Of a stretch of 30,740 nucleotides of DNA, positions 30,572-30,740 are shown in pieces. Every line of letters starts with the position of its first letter. The stretch's first letter is position 1. The stretch covers positions 1-30,740 of the forward strand of contig CAZRFK010000014.1 in the NCBI GenBank assembly GCA_964599275.1. Direction: 5' to 3'. A program made the position numbers and the translations under genes. Origin of the DNA: PUMD01 sp964599275 (lineage in GTDB: Bacteria > Bacillota > Sulfobacillia > SLMV01). The notes under the pieces are model-generated. The model did no database searches. It worked only from the letters and a program-made list of their open reading frames with translations, and had not been told where the DNA came from.

Positions 30572-30740
30572 ATGACAAAAATAAAAGGACTATTGATAGA
30601 CCTTAACGGAACTCTGTATTTCAAAGGAGAGGCTGTAGATGGAGCTGTGGAGGCAGTGGGGAAATTGCGACAAGATTATGCTGTGAGATTCCTTACTAAT
30701 ACTGACTCCAAATCAACTGGTCAGGTTAATGAGCGTCTAG
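30572..30740 (+). CDS. HAD-IIA family phosphatase, N-terminal part (cut by window end)
   Basis: Only the first 56 codons are present. The start MTKIKGLLIDLNGTLYFKG is HAD motif I and FLTNTDSKS is motif II, in the pattern of NagD/LHPP-type HAD-IIA phosphatases. Motif I is DLNGT, not the usual DxDGT: the nucleophile Asp10 is kept, but the acid/base Asp is Asn12. LHPP-like members also lack that second Asp (DISGV), so this is probably a subfamily trait. The substrate is unknown. The SD is GTGGGGA before the ATG. It starts 59 bases after tRNA-Met. Confidence 0.85.
   Translation, partial: MTKIKGLLIDLNGTLYFKGEAVDGAVEAVGKLRQDYAVRFLTNTDSKSTGQVNERL

Noticed and set aside
1..30740. CRISPR array, insertion sequence, prophage or rRNA
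   Set aside because: No regularly spaced direct repeats, no transposase or integrase motifs, no phage structural genes and no rRNA sequence were seen on either strand.

Overview
The window looks like a chromosomal segment of an endospore-forming member of the Firmicutes, most likely class Clostridia. The gene order veg - ispE - spoVG - glmU - prs - rplY(ctc) - pth - mfd - spoVB - yabN/mazG - hup - rqcP(yabO) - yabP - yabQ - divIC - yabR - tRNA-Met follows the region downstream of ksgA/yabG in Bacillus subtilis. Sporulation genes (spoVG, spoVB, spoIID-like, yabP, yabQ) lie among housekeeping genes. GTG and TTG starts with strong Shine-Dalgarno (SD) sequences are common. Many proteins are acidic, which could fit a saline or alkaline habitat, but this is weak evidence and I do not name a genus.

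Layout. Bases 1-1037 hold no intact gene, only a possible decayed reverse-strand reading frame (387-879) and several palindromes. An S9 family peptidase (1038-3098) is followed by pyrG (3322-4941). The pyrG leader has a consensus-like promoter, a predicted GGGC start and a pyrimidine-bearing terminator hairpin, the arrangement used for CTP-sensitive reiterative-transcription attenuation. Next come veg with tandem promoters and its own terminator, a cytoplasmic chymotrypsin-like protease, and cyanophycin synthetase cphA. The last two sit where Bacillus has sspF.

Bases 9756-19482 are a dense forward block: ispE, a MobA-like nucleotidyltransferase (where Bacillus has purR/yabJ), spoVG, glmU, prs, rplY with a very acidic tail, pth and mfd. 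These serve isoprenoid, UDP-GlcNAc and PRPP synthesis, translation, and transcription-coupled repair. fin and spoVT are absent. Bases 19834-25719 carry spoVB, a mazG-type protein with a degenerate methylase-like N-terminus, hup, rqcP behind a strong terminator, a SpoIID-like lipoprotein, yabP and yabQ.

Two reverse-strand membrane-protein genes (25749-26947) interrupt the order before a small HTH protein, divIC and the S1-domain gene yabR. A tRNA-Leu(UAA), an unrecognised 386-aa protein with a possible PUA/EVE-like N-terminus, a tRNA-Met(CAU) and the start of a HAD-IIA phosphatase close the window. Recurring themes are RNA hairpins that could hide or reposition ribosome binding sites (S9 peptidase, ispE, SpoIID-like gene) and DnaA-box-like sites in intergenic DNA of the last 3.5 kb. 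No CRISPR array, insertion sequence or rRNA was seen. The most promising places for new biology are the protein between the tRNAs, the cphA-protease pair and the right-end DnaA boxes.
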